This document shows, piece by piece, positions 1-9,161 of a DNA stretch of 64,000 nucleotides. This DNA comes from JAFLCL01 sp039809495. Lineage in GTDB: Bacteria > Myxococcota_A > Polyangia > Polyangiales > Sandaracinaceae. Position 1 is the stretch's first letter. Each line of letters starts with the position of its first letter. The notes below the pieces were generated by a model. The model searched no databases. It was not told where the DNA came from and was given only the letters and a program-made list of their open reading frames with translations. The position numbers were made by a program, and so were the translations under genes. Location of the stretch: positions 1 through 64,000 of the forward strand of contig JBDHVC010000020.1 of assembly GCA_039809495.1 (NCBI GenBank), in the 5' to 3' direction.

Positions 1-525
1 GTCCGCGCGCGGCTGCGCGTGTTCACGGGCGCGGCGTCGTCCGCCGCGACGAGCGCGCCGGCGAGCGGCGCGAGCGCGAGCGACGCGACGCGCGCCGCGA
101 GCGCTGGGCAGGCCGCGGCCCCGAGCCCGCGCCCCATCCGGATCCGCCTCGCGAGCCTCAGCGTCTCTCCGACGACGGCGACCGGCGGCCGCTGGGACAT
201 GATCGGCGGCGAGCCCGACCCGTTCATCCTGATCGTGAGCGTGCCCAGCGAGCGCGAGATCGAGCGCACGCCGGTCGTCTCCGACCAACACGAGATCACG
301 CTCGATCACTGGCTGCCCGGCGCGTTCCGCGTCGAGGATCTGCCGATCCGCTTCGTGGTCTACGACGACGACGTCGGGCCTGACGACCTCATCGGCGTCG
401 CGGAGCTCTCCGCGGAGCGCGCGCTCGCCGCGGGCTCGAGCGAGCTCGTGCTCGAGCTCCGAACGACCGGTGACGTCCCGCGCACGATGGGCGCCCTTCG
501 GGTCGTCCTCCAGCGCCTCGACTGA
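1..525 (+). CDS. C2-domain-like protein, 3' part (N-terminus outside window)
   Basis: The frame is open from base 1, so the true start lies to the left; the first internal start is a GTG at 19. After an Ala/Ser-rich low-complexity stretch of about 35 residues comes a beta-rich region of roughly 120 residues. The acidic clusters GEPDPF and VYDDDVGPDDLIG resemble the calcium-binding loops of C2 domains, and the segment between them alternates as in a beta sandwich. C2 domains bind lipid or act as calcium-dependent adaptors. The role here cannot be set without the missing N-terminus. The next gene starts 160 bp downstream with its own promoter-like hexamer, so the two are probably separate units. 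Confidence 0.6.
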   Translation, partial: VRARLRVFTGAASSAATSAPASGASASDATRAASAGQAAAPSPRPIRIRLASLSVSPTTATGGRWDMIGGEPDPFILIVSVPSEREIERTPVVSDQHEITLDHWLPGAFRVEDLPIRFVVYDDDVGPDDLIGVAELSAERALAAGSSELVLELRTTGDVPRTMGALRVVLQRLD

Positions 526-673
526 TCGCGCGCTCGGCGCGGCGCGATGGCGCGAGCGCGAGCGTCGGCGCGCGGGAGAGAGGGGCCCGAGGCGTCCCGT
601 CCGGCGCGAAGGGCGAGTGCGTTCGATCCGCCAGCGCATGCCGTGAGCCGATGGAGCCCGGGCGGGTTTCCCG

Positions 674-679
674 TATCCT
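674..679 (+). promoter_or_regulatory. -10-like hexamer for the FG-GAP lipoprotein gene
   Basis: TATCCT ends 6 nt before the ATG at 686. No Shine-Dalgarno sequence fits between them and no clear -35 is seen. This is one of about a dozen such arrangements in the window and suggests a leaderless or very short 5' UTR. Confidence 0.5.
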
Positions 680-685
680 CGACCG

Positions 686-3166
686 ATGCGTACGCGGTCT
701 TCGCTCTCCTCGTCCCTCTTCCTCCTCACGCTTTCCATCACGCTCTCCATCACGCTCTCCATCACGCTCTCGGCGTGCGACTGCGAGCCGGGCTCGAACG
801 GTGGCGTCGGCGCGCCGTGCTCGACGAGCGGCCAATGCGCGGCGGGCCTCGTCTGCCGCGACGGGAGCTGCCAGCCCGACCCGGCCATCGACGCCGGCGG
901 GGCGAGCGACGGCGCGATCCGCCCGGACGCGGCGGCCTGCCCGAGCGAGCGGAGCTGCGCCGGTGGGCGGCGCTGCTGCGCGGAGGGGGAGGAGTGCGTC
1001 GACGACTTCGCGTGCGCGCCGATCTGCGAGAACGAGCGCTGCGGCGACAACGGCCTCACGTGCTGCGCCGCCGATCAGCTCTGCCTCGACGGCGTCGTCT
1101 GCGCCGCGCGCTGCGAGGAGGGCCACGCGCTCTGCGGCGCGGCGCTCGACGTCTGCTGCGGCGCGGGCGAGGTCTGCGTCGCGGACGCGTGCATCACGCC
1201 CGGCGAGACGTGCGACGACGACTTCGACTGTCTCGAGGAGGGCACCTACTGCGAGCACACGATCGGGCGCTGCCTCCCCTACCCGCCCCCTCCCCTCTGC
1301 GAGGTGCGCCCGGAATTCGACCGGATCGCGCTCGAGGTCGAGTGGCACTGGGCCGGGGCGATGGTCGGCACGAAGCGCTACTCGAACGTCATCATCTCGC
1401 CGAGCGTGGGGGACGTCTCGGGCGACGGCGTCCCCGACGTCGTCGTGCCGGCCTACACCGGCTCGGCCCTGGGCGACGCGATCCTCGTCGCCATCCACGG
1501 CGGCACGGGCGAGACGCTCTGGACCGTCTCCGGCGCCGACACCTGCACCTCGCAGACCGCCGTCGCGCTCGCGAACCTCGACCCGTCCGACGACGCGCTC
1601 GAGATCGTGTATCTCACGCCCAGCAAGGCGCTCGTCGTCCTCGACGGGGACGGCAGGACGGTGCTCGCGCGCTTTCCGGCGGCCACGACCGCGGCCCACG
1701 CCAGCCCCTCCATCCACGATCTCGATCGCGACGGAGCGCCCGAGATCGTCCTCGGGGCGCGCGCCTTCGCCTTCGAGCGCGCGGGCGCGGGCTTCACGCT
1801 CCGCAGCCTCTTCGACGCCGACGCCTGTAACGTCAACGGCGCGCAGTCGGTCGTCGCGAACCTCGACGACGATCCGGCGCTCGAGATCACCTGCGGCGGC
1901 ATGGCGTTCGACACGGACGGCTCGCGGCTCTGGCCCGCCACGGGTGGGACGGCGGGGTACGCGGCGGTCGCGGACCTCGATCTCGACGGTCGGCCGGAGG
2001 TCGTCGAGGTCCGAGCCGGCGCCGTCCGCGTGTACGCCGGCGCGACGGGCGCGCTCCTCGTCGGCCCGGGTGGCTCGTGGTTCTCCGGCACCCTCGCGAT
2101 CCCCGGCGGGGGGACGGGCGGCCCGCCGACCATCGCGGACTTCGACGGTGACGGCCTCCCCGAGATCTCGACCGCCGGCAGGGGCGCCTACGCCGTCTAC
2201 GACCTCGACTGCATCCCGACCCCGATCGCGGGCCGGAGCGCGGGCCGCTGCGATCGGATGACGGGGACGACGGACGCCCTGCTCTGGAGCGCCGTCACGC
2301 AGGATCTCTCGAGCTCGGTGACGGGCTCGAGCGTGTTCGACTTCCAGGGCGACGGCGTGAGCGAGGTCATCTACAACGACGAGTGCTTCCTCCACGTCTT
2401 CGATGGCCGCACGGGCAGCTCCGCGCTGATCGAGCCCTGGCCGAACAGCTCGCGCACGGGGCACGAGTACCCGATCGTCGTCGACGTCGATCGCGACGGG
2501 AACAGCGAGATCGTCGTCCCCGCGAACAACGATCAGGTCAGCCGGGACAACTGCCGCGCCGCGTACCGACGCGTCTTCGGCTACGCGAGCGACGCCGAGA
2601 TCCCCGCGGCGTATCGCGACGGGACGACCGGCATCTTCGCGCTCGGCGACCCCTCCGATCGCTGGGTCCGCTCGCGCCCGATCTGGAACCAGTTCGCCTA
2701 CGCGGTGACGCACGTCGACGATCGCGGCAACGTGCCGGCGGACGCCGTGGAGAATTGGCGGGTCGACGGGCTCAACAACTTCCGCGCGAACGTGCAGGGC
2801 GCTGGCGTGTTCAACGCGCCGAACCTGACCGTGAGCCTCGATCTCGTCGCCGCGTGCGGCCGCCAGCAGGTCCGCCTCTCGGCGGTCGTCACGAACGCCG
2901 GGAGCCGAGGCGTCCCCGCCGGCGTCACCGTCGAGTTCGTGCAGACCGCGCCGAGCATGGGCGTCGTCGCGACGCTCACCACGACGCGGCCCCTCTTGCC
3001 GGGCGAGAGCGAGCGCCTCACGGCCGTCGCGATGGATCAGCCCTACGACGAGGAGCTCGCGTTCCTCGTCCGCGTCGATGGCGACGAGGCGAGCGGCGTG
3101 GTCGTGGAGTGCAACGAGGACGACAACACCGCTCGAGGGACCGAGCGCTGCGCCGGCCTCGACTGA
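686..3166 (+). CDS. Cys-rich FG-GAP/VCBS-repeat lipoprotein with CARDB-like C-terminus
   Basis: An 826-residue predicted lipoprotein. A hydrophobic signal peptide ends in the lipobox LSAC (Cys about residue 31). A Cys-rich region follows (about 35-210) with several disulfide-type modules such as CSTSGQCAAGLVC. Next come FG-GAP/VCBS-like repeats marked by VGDVSGDGVPDVV, IHDLDRDGAPEIV, VADLDLDGRPEVV, IADFDGDGLPEIS and VVDVDRDGNSEIV, which usually form a calcium-binding beta propeller. The last 120 residues look like a CARDB/Ig-like adhesion domain. It is probably exported and surface- or periplasm-facing; binding or adhesion is inferred. The signal peptide is built from a 4-residue tandem repeat (LSIT), which is unusual. 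The ATG at 686 is chosen because it directly precedes the signal peptide. Confidence 0.8.
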   Translation: MRTRSSLSSSLFLLTLSITLSITLSITLSACDCEPGSNGGVGAPCSTSGQCAAGLVCRDGSCQPDPAIDAGGASDGAIRPDAAACPSERSCAGGRRCCAEGEECVDDFACAPICENERCGDNGLTCCAADQLCLDGVVCAARCEEGHALCGAALDVCCGAGEVCVADACITPGETCDDDFDCLEEGTYCEHTIGRCLPYPPPPLCEVRPEFDRIALEVEWHWAGAMVGTKRYSNVIISPSVGDVSGDGVPDVVVPAYTGSALGDAILVAIHGGTGETLWTVSGADTCTSQTAVALANLDPSDDALEIVYLTPSKALVVLDGDGRTVLARFPAATTAAHASPSIHDLDRDGAPEIVLGARAFAFERAGAGFTLRSLFDADACNVNGAQSVVANLDDDPALEITCGGMAFDTDGSRLWPATGGTAGYAAVADLDLDGRPEVVEVRAGAVRVYAGATGALLVGPGGSWFSGTLAIPGGGTGGPPTIADFDGDGLPEISTAGRGAYAVYDLDCIPTPIAGRSAGRCDRMTGTTDALLWSAVTQDLSSSVTGSSVFDFQGDGVSEVIYNDECFLHVFDGRTGSSALIEPWPNSSRTGHEYPIVVDVDRDGNSEIVVPANNDQVSRDNCRAAYRRVFGYASDAEIPAAYRDGTTGIFALGDPSDRWVRSRPIWNQFAYAVTHVDDRGNVPADAVENWRVDGLNNFRANVQGAGVFNAPNLTVSLDLVAACGRQQVRLSAVVTNAGSRGVPAGVTVEFVQTAPSMGVVATLTTTRPLLPGESERLTAVAMDQPYDEELAFLVRVDGDEASGVVVECNEDDNTARGTERCAGLD
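726..770 (+). repeat. 12-bp tandem repeat inside a signal-peptide coding region
   Basis: About 3.75 copies of the unit TCACGCTCTCCA (first copy with TTT for TCT) encode LSIT repeats in the hydrophobic core of the lipoprotein signal peptide. The 12-bp period keeps the frame, so copy-number change would only lengthen or shorten the core. Confidence 0.85.
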
Positions 3167-3187
3167 CGGCGCGAGGCTCGGTTTCTT
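3156..3187 (+). terminator. Possible terminator overlapping the stop codon
   Basis: A 6-bp stem, GCCTCG (3156-3161) with CGAGGC (3172-3177), loops around the TGA stop and is followed by TCGG and a short T-rich run (3182-3187). The stem is short, so confidence is limited. Confidence 0.35.
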
Positions 3188-3222
3188 GACCTCCGGCGCG
3201 CGATCGGGCGATCCGTCGCTCG

Positions 3223-4491
3223 ATGCGCGCGCTCTCGAGCCGAACCATCGCCGCGGCGGCGCTCGCGTCGCTCTGGATCGCGCTCGCCGCGAGCGGACAG
3301 GCCCACGCGCCCTGGGCGGCGCGGCGACGCGTGGGGCTCCACGCGAACCAGGTCCTCGCCGCGCGCGTGCTCCCCGAGGACTGGCCAGAGGAGCCCTCCG
3401 CGCCGCGCGAGGTGAGCGTCGAGCGGTTCACGACGGCGCTCCGGGCGCTCTGCCACGGCATCGGGCCGACGCGCGCGACGAATTACGGTCGATGGATCAC
3501 CACGTACGCGCGCGAGCGCGAGGTCGATCCCTTCCTCCTCGCGGCGGTCATGTTCCGCGCGAGCCGCTGCGACCCCGACGCGCTCGACGTCGACGGCGCT
3601 CGCGGCGTCGGGCTCACGCAGATCCCGTGGGATCTCTACCGCCCCCAGGTCGAGCGCGGCGTCCTCTCCTACGCGATCGAGCGACGCGGAGCGCGCGAGG
3701 AGCGCGCGGTCCGCATGGATCGCTTCCCCTTCGGCCCGCTCCGCCTCCAGCAGGCGGAGCCGAACCTCTACTTCGCGGCGACCCTCCTCGCGATGTGGGA
3801 GGCGCAGCACGAGGGCGTCGATCACGCGTTCGCGCAGGCCCCGCACCGCCACTACGTCTCGCACTTCGTCTGGGGCGATCGCGTCGGCAGCGACGTCGAG
3901 GAGGAGCGCATCCTCACCGATCGTCGCCGCCTGCTCGAGCTCTATGGCGCCTCGCCGGGCATGGCCCCGATCCGCTATCGCGGCGTCGAGCTCGGCTGTC
4001 CGCTCCACGGCTGCCCGCGCGTCGTCCTCTCGTGGCTCGGCGCCGAGCGCGCGGGGGGCGAGCGGAGCCACCGCGGGATCGACGTCGACGCGCTGCCCGA
4101 CGAGCCCGTGCGCGCCGTCGCCGACGGCCTCGTCACGTTCGCGGGCGTCGATCTCCCTGGCCACCAGGCCCACGAGCAGGTCGCTACCCGCGCGGGCTAC
4201 GACGCCTACCCGCGCGCGAGCCTCGGCGCGGGCGGCCGCTACGTGTGCATCCGACACGGCGAGGGCGATGCGAGCTTCGCGAGCTGCTCGATGCACCTCG
4301 AGGAGGTCCACGTCACCTACGGCACGCGCGTCCGGCGCGGCGACGTCATCGGGACCGTGGGGCGGACCGGGATGCGCGCGAGCGCCGCGCACCTCCACCT
4401 CGAGATCCGCACCTCGCGCGTCGAGGATCCGTCCGTGATCCTGGCAGGGCTGCTCCTCGGTCGGCTCCCTCCCGCGCGCGACCGGCGCTGA
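3223..4491 (+). CDS. M23 (LytM-type) peptidase with degenerate lytic-transglycosylase domain
   Basis: A 422-residue predicted exported protein with signal peptide MRALSSRTIAAAALASLWIA and likely cleavage after SGQAHA. Residues about 80-215 resemble the SLT lysozyme-like fold (ARGVGLTQIP replaces the usual ARGLMQ motif), but the position of the catalytic Glu (VES/IES in active enzymes) is Ala113 in FRASRC. Residues about 255-400 form an M23 metallopeptidase domain with the zinc motifs HxxxD (H283, D287) and HxH (H390, H392). M23 enzymes cut peptidoglycan cross-bridges or, when inactive, activate amidases. Here the zinc ligands are intact, so I infer an active endopeptidase carried on a non-catalytic glycan-binding SLT fold. 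The ATG at 3223 is chosen for its signal peptide. A structured repeat lies just downstream. Confidence 0.8.
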   Translation: MRALSSRTIAAAALASLWIALAASGQAHAPWAARRRVGLHANQVLAARVLPEDWPEEPSAPREVSVERFTTALRALCHGIGPTRATNYGRWITTYAREREVDPFLLAAVMFRASRCDPDALDVDGARGVGLTQIPWDLYRPQVERGVLSYAIERRGAREERAVRMDRFPFGPLRLQQAEPNLYFAATLLAMWEAQHEGVDHAFAQAPHRHYVSHFVWGDRVGSDVEEERILTDRRRLLELYGASPGMAPIRYRGVELGCPLHGCPRVVLSWLGAERAGGERSHRGIDVDALPDEPVRAVADGLVTFAGVDLPGHQAHEQVATRAGYDAYPRASLGAGGRYVCIRHGEGDASFASCSMHLEEVHVTYGTRVRRGDVIGTVGRTGMRASAAHLHLEIRTSRVEDPSVILAGLLLGRLPPARDRR

Positions 4492-4505
4492 CGGCGCGGC
4501 TCACG

Positions 4506-4540
4506 GCACGAATCCGTCGCTCTGATTCGTGCTGTTCCTT
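4506..4540 (+). terminator. Hairpin plus T-rich tail after the M23 peptidase gene
   Basis: GCACGAATC (4506-4514) pairs perfectly with GATTCGTGC (4524-4532) across a 9-nt loop, followed by the T-rich run TGTTCCTT. It lies 15 bp beyond the TGA at 4491 and forms the first hairpin of the structured repeat. Confidence 0.6.
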
Positions 4541-4659
4541 CCTCGTCGGAGGGTCTGCCGCGGACCCTCCCTCCCGCCGAGTGAATCGGCGTGAGCCTCC
4601 CTCCCGCCGAGCCAGCGTGCCTCGACGGGGCGGATCACGTCGAGTGAGGCGCGCTGTCA
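4506..4659 (+). repeat. Structured dispersed intergenic repeat, full copy A
   Basis: This 154-bp stretch fills the gap between convergent genes and aligns over its whole length with the reverse complement of 8917-9070. It holds three hairpins: 9-bp arms 4506-4514/4524-4532 with a 9-nt loop, 8-bp arms 4548-4555/4563-4570, and 6-bp arms 4575-4580/4586-4591. A 16-bp direct repeat (CCTCCCTCCCGCCGAG) occurs twice. Its right end is the stop codon of the minus-strand gene, through the conserved GATCACGTCGAG core. Confidence 0.8.
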
Positions 4660-5682
4660 GGGCGCGCAGCTCGTCCGGCGAAACTCGTAGGGCGCGTCCA
4701 CGTCGCGCCCGCCGTCGTTGTTCACCGTGTGGAGGCGCTCGGCGAAGGCGTCGAGCCGGCCCGTGAAGTGATCGGGGTTGTACGAGAAGAAGCGCGAGGC
4801 GCAGTCGATCCGCGTCACCTCGTGCGTGCTCGCGCCGAACGCGAGCTGATCCCCCGTCAGGTTCCCGCTCGCGCGCATCGTGACGGTGTAGTCCCAGCCA
4901 TCGGGCGTGCAGGGCGGAGGCCTTCGGTCCGACGGGAGGCCTCGCCACATCCGCGCGACGATGCTCCCCTCGAGGCTCGGCCCCACGCGGCGCACGCGCA
5001 GCGTGAAGCGCGCCCAGTCGCGATACTCGGGGCTGTAGCGGTACGCGACCCAGACCCCGACGATCGGATCGTCACAGTGGAGCGCCTCGCCGAGGAGCGA
5101 GGAGGCGCTCACCGAGTCGCCCTCGAGCCGCCCCGCCGAGCCGAGGATCGCGCGAACGGCGTCCGCGCGGGCCGAGGGCGCCGAGGCCGGCGGGCTCAAG
5201 CCCTCTCGCGAGCCCCCTCCTCGGACCCTCGTCGTCGAGGCGCTCGCCCCGCCGGGCTCCACCCCCGAGCCTCGGCTGGGCTCACTCGCGCTGGGCTCGC
5301 TCGCGCTGAACTCGCTCGCGCTGGGCTCGCTCGCGGCGACGACGCGCGATCGCTCGTGCGGCTCTTCGCGGCCGAGCGCTCGCGGCGTCGAGGCGGGCCG
5401 AGCGGGCTCGATTGGCGCGCGCGGCGCGGCCAGCGTCGGGGGCGCGTCGGTATCGACCGGGGCGCCCGACGCCGAATCCTCGCGAGGCGCGGGCGGCAGG
5501 ACGACGAGGCTCACCTCCACCTCGTCGGCTCGCCCGCTCGCGCCTCCGTGCCCCTCCTCGCCCGCGTCGAGCGCTCCCCGACGCGCGCCGAGGGAGAGCG
5601 CGACGAGCGCGAGCCCGTGCGTCGCGAGCGAGGTGAGGAGCCAGAGGGCCCAGCGGCCGCGCCGAGGGCGTCGCTCACTCAT
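4657..5682 (-). CDS. Single-pass membrane protein of unknown function
   Basis: 341 residues. A basic N-terminus (MSERRPRRGR) is followed by one membrane segment (about 12-33, ALWLLTSLATHGLALVALSL), a long Pro/Ala/Ser/Glu-rich linker containing a tandem SASEPS repeat, and a compact C-terminal domain from about residue 190 (GEALHCDDPIVGVWVAYRYS through VNNDGG) with several Cys and aromatic residues. The topology, one N-terminal anchor with a Pro-rich periplasmic linker and a small globular end, resembles TonB-like or envelope-spanning proteins, but no family motif is recognisable. The ATG overlaps the stop of the upstream transporter gene (ATGA), so the two are probably translationally coupled. 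Confidence 0.65.
   Translation of the reverse strand: MSERRPRRGRWALWLLTSLATHGLALVALSLGARRGALDAGEEGHGGASGRADEVEVSLVVLPPAPREDSASGAPVDTDAPPTLAAPRAPIEPARPASTPRALGREEPHERSRVVAASEPSASEFSASEPSASEPSRGSGVEPGGASASTTRVRGGGSREGLSPPASAPSARADAVRAILGSAGRLEGDSVSASSLLGEALHCDDPIVGVWVAYRYSPEYRDWARFTLRVRRVGPSLEGSIVARMWRGLPSDRRPPPCTPDGWDYTVTMRASGNLTGDQLAFGASTHEVTRIDCASRFFSYNPDHFTGRLDAFAERLHTVNNDGGRDVDAPYEFRRTSCAP
5276..5335 (-). repeat. 15-bp tandem repeat in the linker of the membrane protein
   Basis: Four adjacent units of the form CTGGGCTCGCTCGCG (plus-strand view), with one or two substitutions, encode a SASEP-type repeat in the periplasmic linker. Confidence 0.8.
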
Positions 5683-7163
5683 CCACCCCCTCCGACCTCG
5701 TCGTCGGCGGCGCGAGGCGGCGCGCCCGGGGGCGGATCGCCCTCCGCGCGAGGCTCACGCGGTGCGGCGTGCCCGTCCTCGGCGACGTCGCTCCGCGCGT
5801 CGCTCGCGCCGGGGGGCGGAGAAGCGTGCATCCGCTCGGGCTCCTCGGGCGGCTCGTCGACCTGGCTCGCCGCGTCGCTCACGCTCGCTCCCTCGAGCGA
5901 AGGCGGGGGGGTCGAGCTCGGCGGGACCGGGTCGTCGACGTGCGCGATCCGATCGACCACGCCCTCGACCAGCGCCGCCCCCGCGCTCGGCGCCTCGTCG
6001 CCGAGGTAGTAGGGGCTCGCGCGGTACCAGGCGACCCCACGCACGACGAGGATCTTCACGACGGCGGCGACCGGCACGGCGAGCAGCACGCCGAGGAAGC
6101 CGAACACCTCCCCGCCGATCATCAGCGCGACGAGCACCCAGACCGAGGCGAGCCCGACCTTCTCGCCGACGACGCGCGGCACGATCACGAACCCCTCGAG
6201 GAATTGGCAGACCGCGTACGCGATCACGACGAGGACCGGCTTCGTCCACCCGTCCCAGTCGATCACGCACATCGTGAGGCCGAGCACGAGCGCGCTCCCG
6301 CTCCCGACGTAGGGGATGAACGCGAGGAGCCCGGCGACGAGCGCGATCGGGATCGCCAGCCGGATCCCGACGAGCGAGTAGGCGATGGCGTAGAGGATGG
6401 CCATCGCGATCATCACGAGGAGCTGCCCTCGCACGAATTGCCCGAGCATCTCGTCGATCTCGCTCGCGATCTCGACGACCTCGGCGCGGATCCGGAGCGG
6501 GATGAGCTCGCGCGCGGCCTCCACCCCGCGATCGAAGTCGTAGAGGAGGTAGAAGGCGAGGACGGGGACGATGAGCGCGCTCGCGAGGGCGCCGACGATC
6601 GACGCGGTCCCGCCGAGCACGCCGCGCACGACGCTGGTGGCCGGCTGCGCGGCGTAGGACGCGATGGTCGCCGGATCCAGATCGAGCTGCGCGATCGCCT
6701 CGCTGATCGAGTGCGGCAACGGGACGTCGTACGCGCGGAGCGTCGGCTCGAGCCGCGAGAGGAGCGCGGACAGCTCGTCGGGCAGGATGGCCGCGAATTG
6801 GGCGACCTCGCGGATCACGCCCGGGAGGACGAGGAGCCCGAAGAGCGCGATCGCGACCGTGAGCGTGGCGAGGACGATCGTGATGCCGGCCCCGCGCGGC
6901 AGCCCGCGCGCCTCGAAGCGATCGACCACGGGATCGAGCAGGTAGGCGATGCCGAGCGCCGTGAAGATCGGCGTGAGGACGCCGCGGAGCAGGTAGACGC
7001 CGCCGAGGACGAGGAGCAGGGCGACGCCCACGACGAGCCACCGCGGCGCGGCGGCGCTCGTGCGTCGGGATCGATCGTCCGTCGGCTCGCTCGCCGGCCC
7101 AGCGATCGCTCCGAAGGTGCGCCCTTCGGATCCTCGCGTCGCGCCTCGATCCCGCTCATCCAT
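5679..7163 (-). CDS. AI-2E/PerM family transporter
   Basis: 494 residues with the layout of the AI-2E transporter family (PF01594). A cytoplasmic basic N-terminus precedes two close membrane helices (about 40-80). An amphipathic extracytoplasmic region follows (about 125-185), then five or six further helices including the conserved region FIPYVGSGSALVLG and a terminal segment FGFLGVLLAVPVAAVVKILV. The C-terminal 95 residues form a long acidic/Pro-rich cytoplasmic tail, longer than usual for the family. Members export signals, Na+/H+ or other small substrates; the substrate cannot be read from sequence. It is first in a two-gene unit with the downstream membrane protein (4-bp overlap) and divergent from the pilT-like gene. 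Confidence 0.85.
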   Translation of the reverse strand: MDERDRGATRGSEGRTFGAIAGPASEPTDDRSRRTSAAAPRWLVVGVALLLVLGGVYLLRGVLTPIFTALGIAYLLDPVVDRFEARGLPRGAGITIVLATLTVAIALFGLLVLPGVIREVAQFAAILPDELSALLSRLEPTLRAYDVPLPHSISEAIAQLDLDPATIASYAAQPATSVVRGVLGGTASIVGALASALIVPVLAFYLLYDFDRGVEAARELIPLRIRAEVVEIASEIDEMLGQFVRGQLLVMIAMAILYAIAYSLVGIRLAIPIALVAGLLAFIPYVGSGSALVLGLTMCVIDWDGWTKPVLVVIAYAVCQFLEGFVIVPRVVGEKVGLASVWVLVALMIGGEVFGFLGVLLAVPVAAVVKILVVRGVAWYRASPYYLGDEAPSAGAALVEGVVDRIAHVDDPVPPSSTPPPSLEGASVSDAASQVDEPPEEPERMHASPPPGASDARSDVAEDGHAAPREPRAEGDPPPGAPPRAADDEVGGGG

Positions 7164-7217
7164 CCTCGACTTCTACCACGTCGCCCTTTCTCGCTTTCGA
7201 GGCGCGGAGCCCTCCGA

Positions 7218-7223
7218 TACGCT
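7218..7223 (+). promoter_or_regulatory. -10-like hexamer for the pilT-like gene
   Basis: TACGCT ends 10 nt before the ATG at 7234 in the 70-bp divergent intergenic region. No convincing -35 or Shine-Dalgarno is seen. Confidence 0.45.
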
Positions 7224-7233
7224 CGTCCGAGCC

Positions 7234-8916
<1,683 letters not shown>

Positions 8917-8919
<3 letters not shown>

Positions 8920-9070
8920 CGGCGCGCCCCGCTCGACGTGATCCGCCCCACGCACGAGCGCCGGCTCGGCGGGTGGGAGGCCACGCCGATCCGCTCGGCG
9001 TGAGGGAGGGGCGCTGGGCAGCGCCTCCGGCGACGAAGGCACCGCGCGAATCAGGGTGGCGGATCCGTGC
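8917..9070 (-). repeat. Structured dispersed intergenic repeat, full copy B
   Basis: The reverse complement of this 154-bp stretch aligns end to end with 4506-4659. The three hairpins are kept: arms 9062-9070/9044-9052 with the same 9-nt loop, a GGAGG...CTCC stem whose inner bases differ but still pair, and a CGCCGA/TCGGCG stem with a changed 5-nt loop. The element starts on the TGA stop of the pilT-like gene (8917-8919). It accounts for most of the 242-bp gap before hisD. Confidence 0.8.
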
Positions 9071-9144
9071 CGTGGGCCGCGGCGCGGTCGGCGCTCGGTG
9101 GGCCGCGGCGACGGCCCTCTGTGGCTCGGCCCGCGCGCGGCGGC

Positions 9145-9150
9145 TATCGT
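9145..9150 (+). promoter_or_regulatory. -10-like hexamer for hisD
   Basis: TATCGT ends 11 nt before the ATG at 9162. It lies in the 90 bp that follow structured repeat copy B. Confidence 0.5.
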
Positions 9151-9161
9151 CGCGTCGACGC

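Noticed and set aside
389..2713. Long minus-strand open frame opposite the FG-GAP lipoprotein gene
   Set aside because: It is Arg/Ala/Val/Asp-rich with no domain, and arises because high-GC coding sequence rarely contains stop codons on the other strand. The plus-strand frame has clear domains and a signal peptide.
9071..9161. Possible small gene in the gap before hisD
   Set aside because: No frame has a credible start with supporting signals; the interval holds the end of the structured repeat and the hisD promoter-like hexamer.
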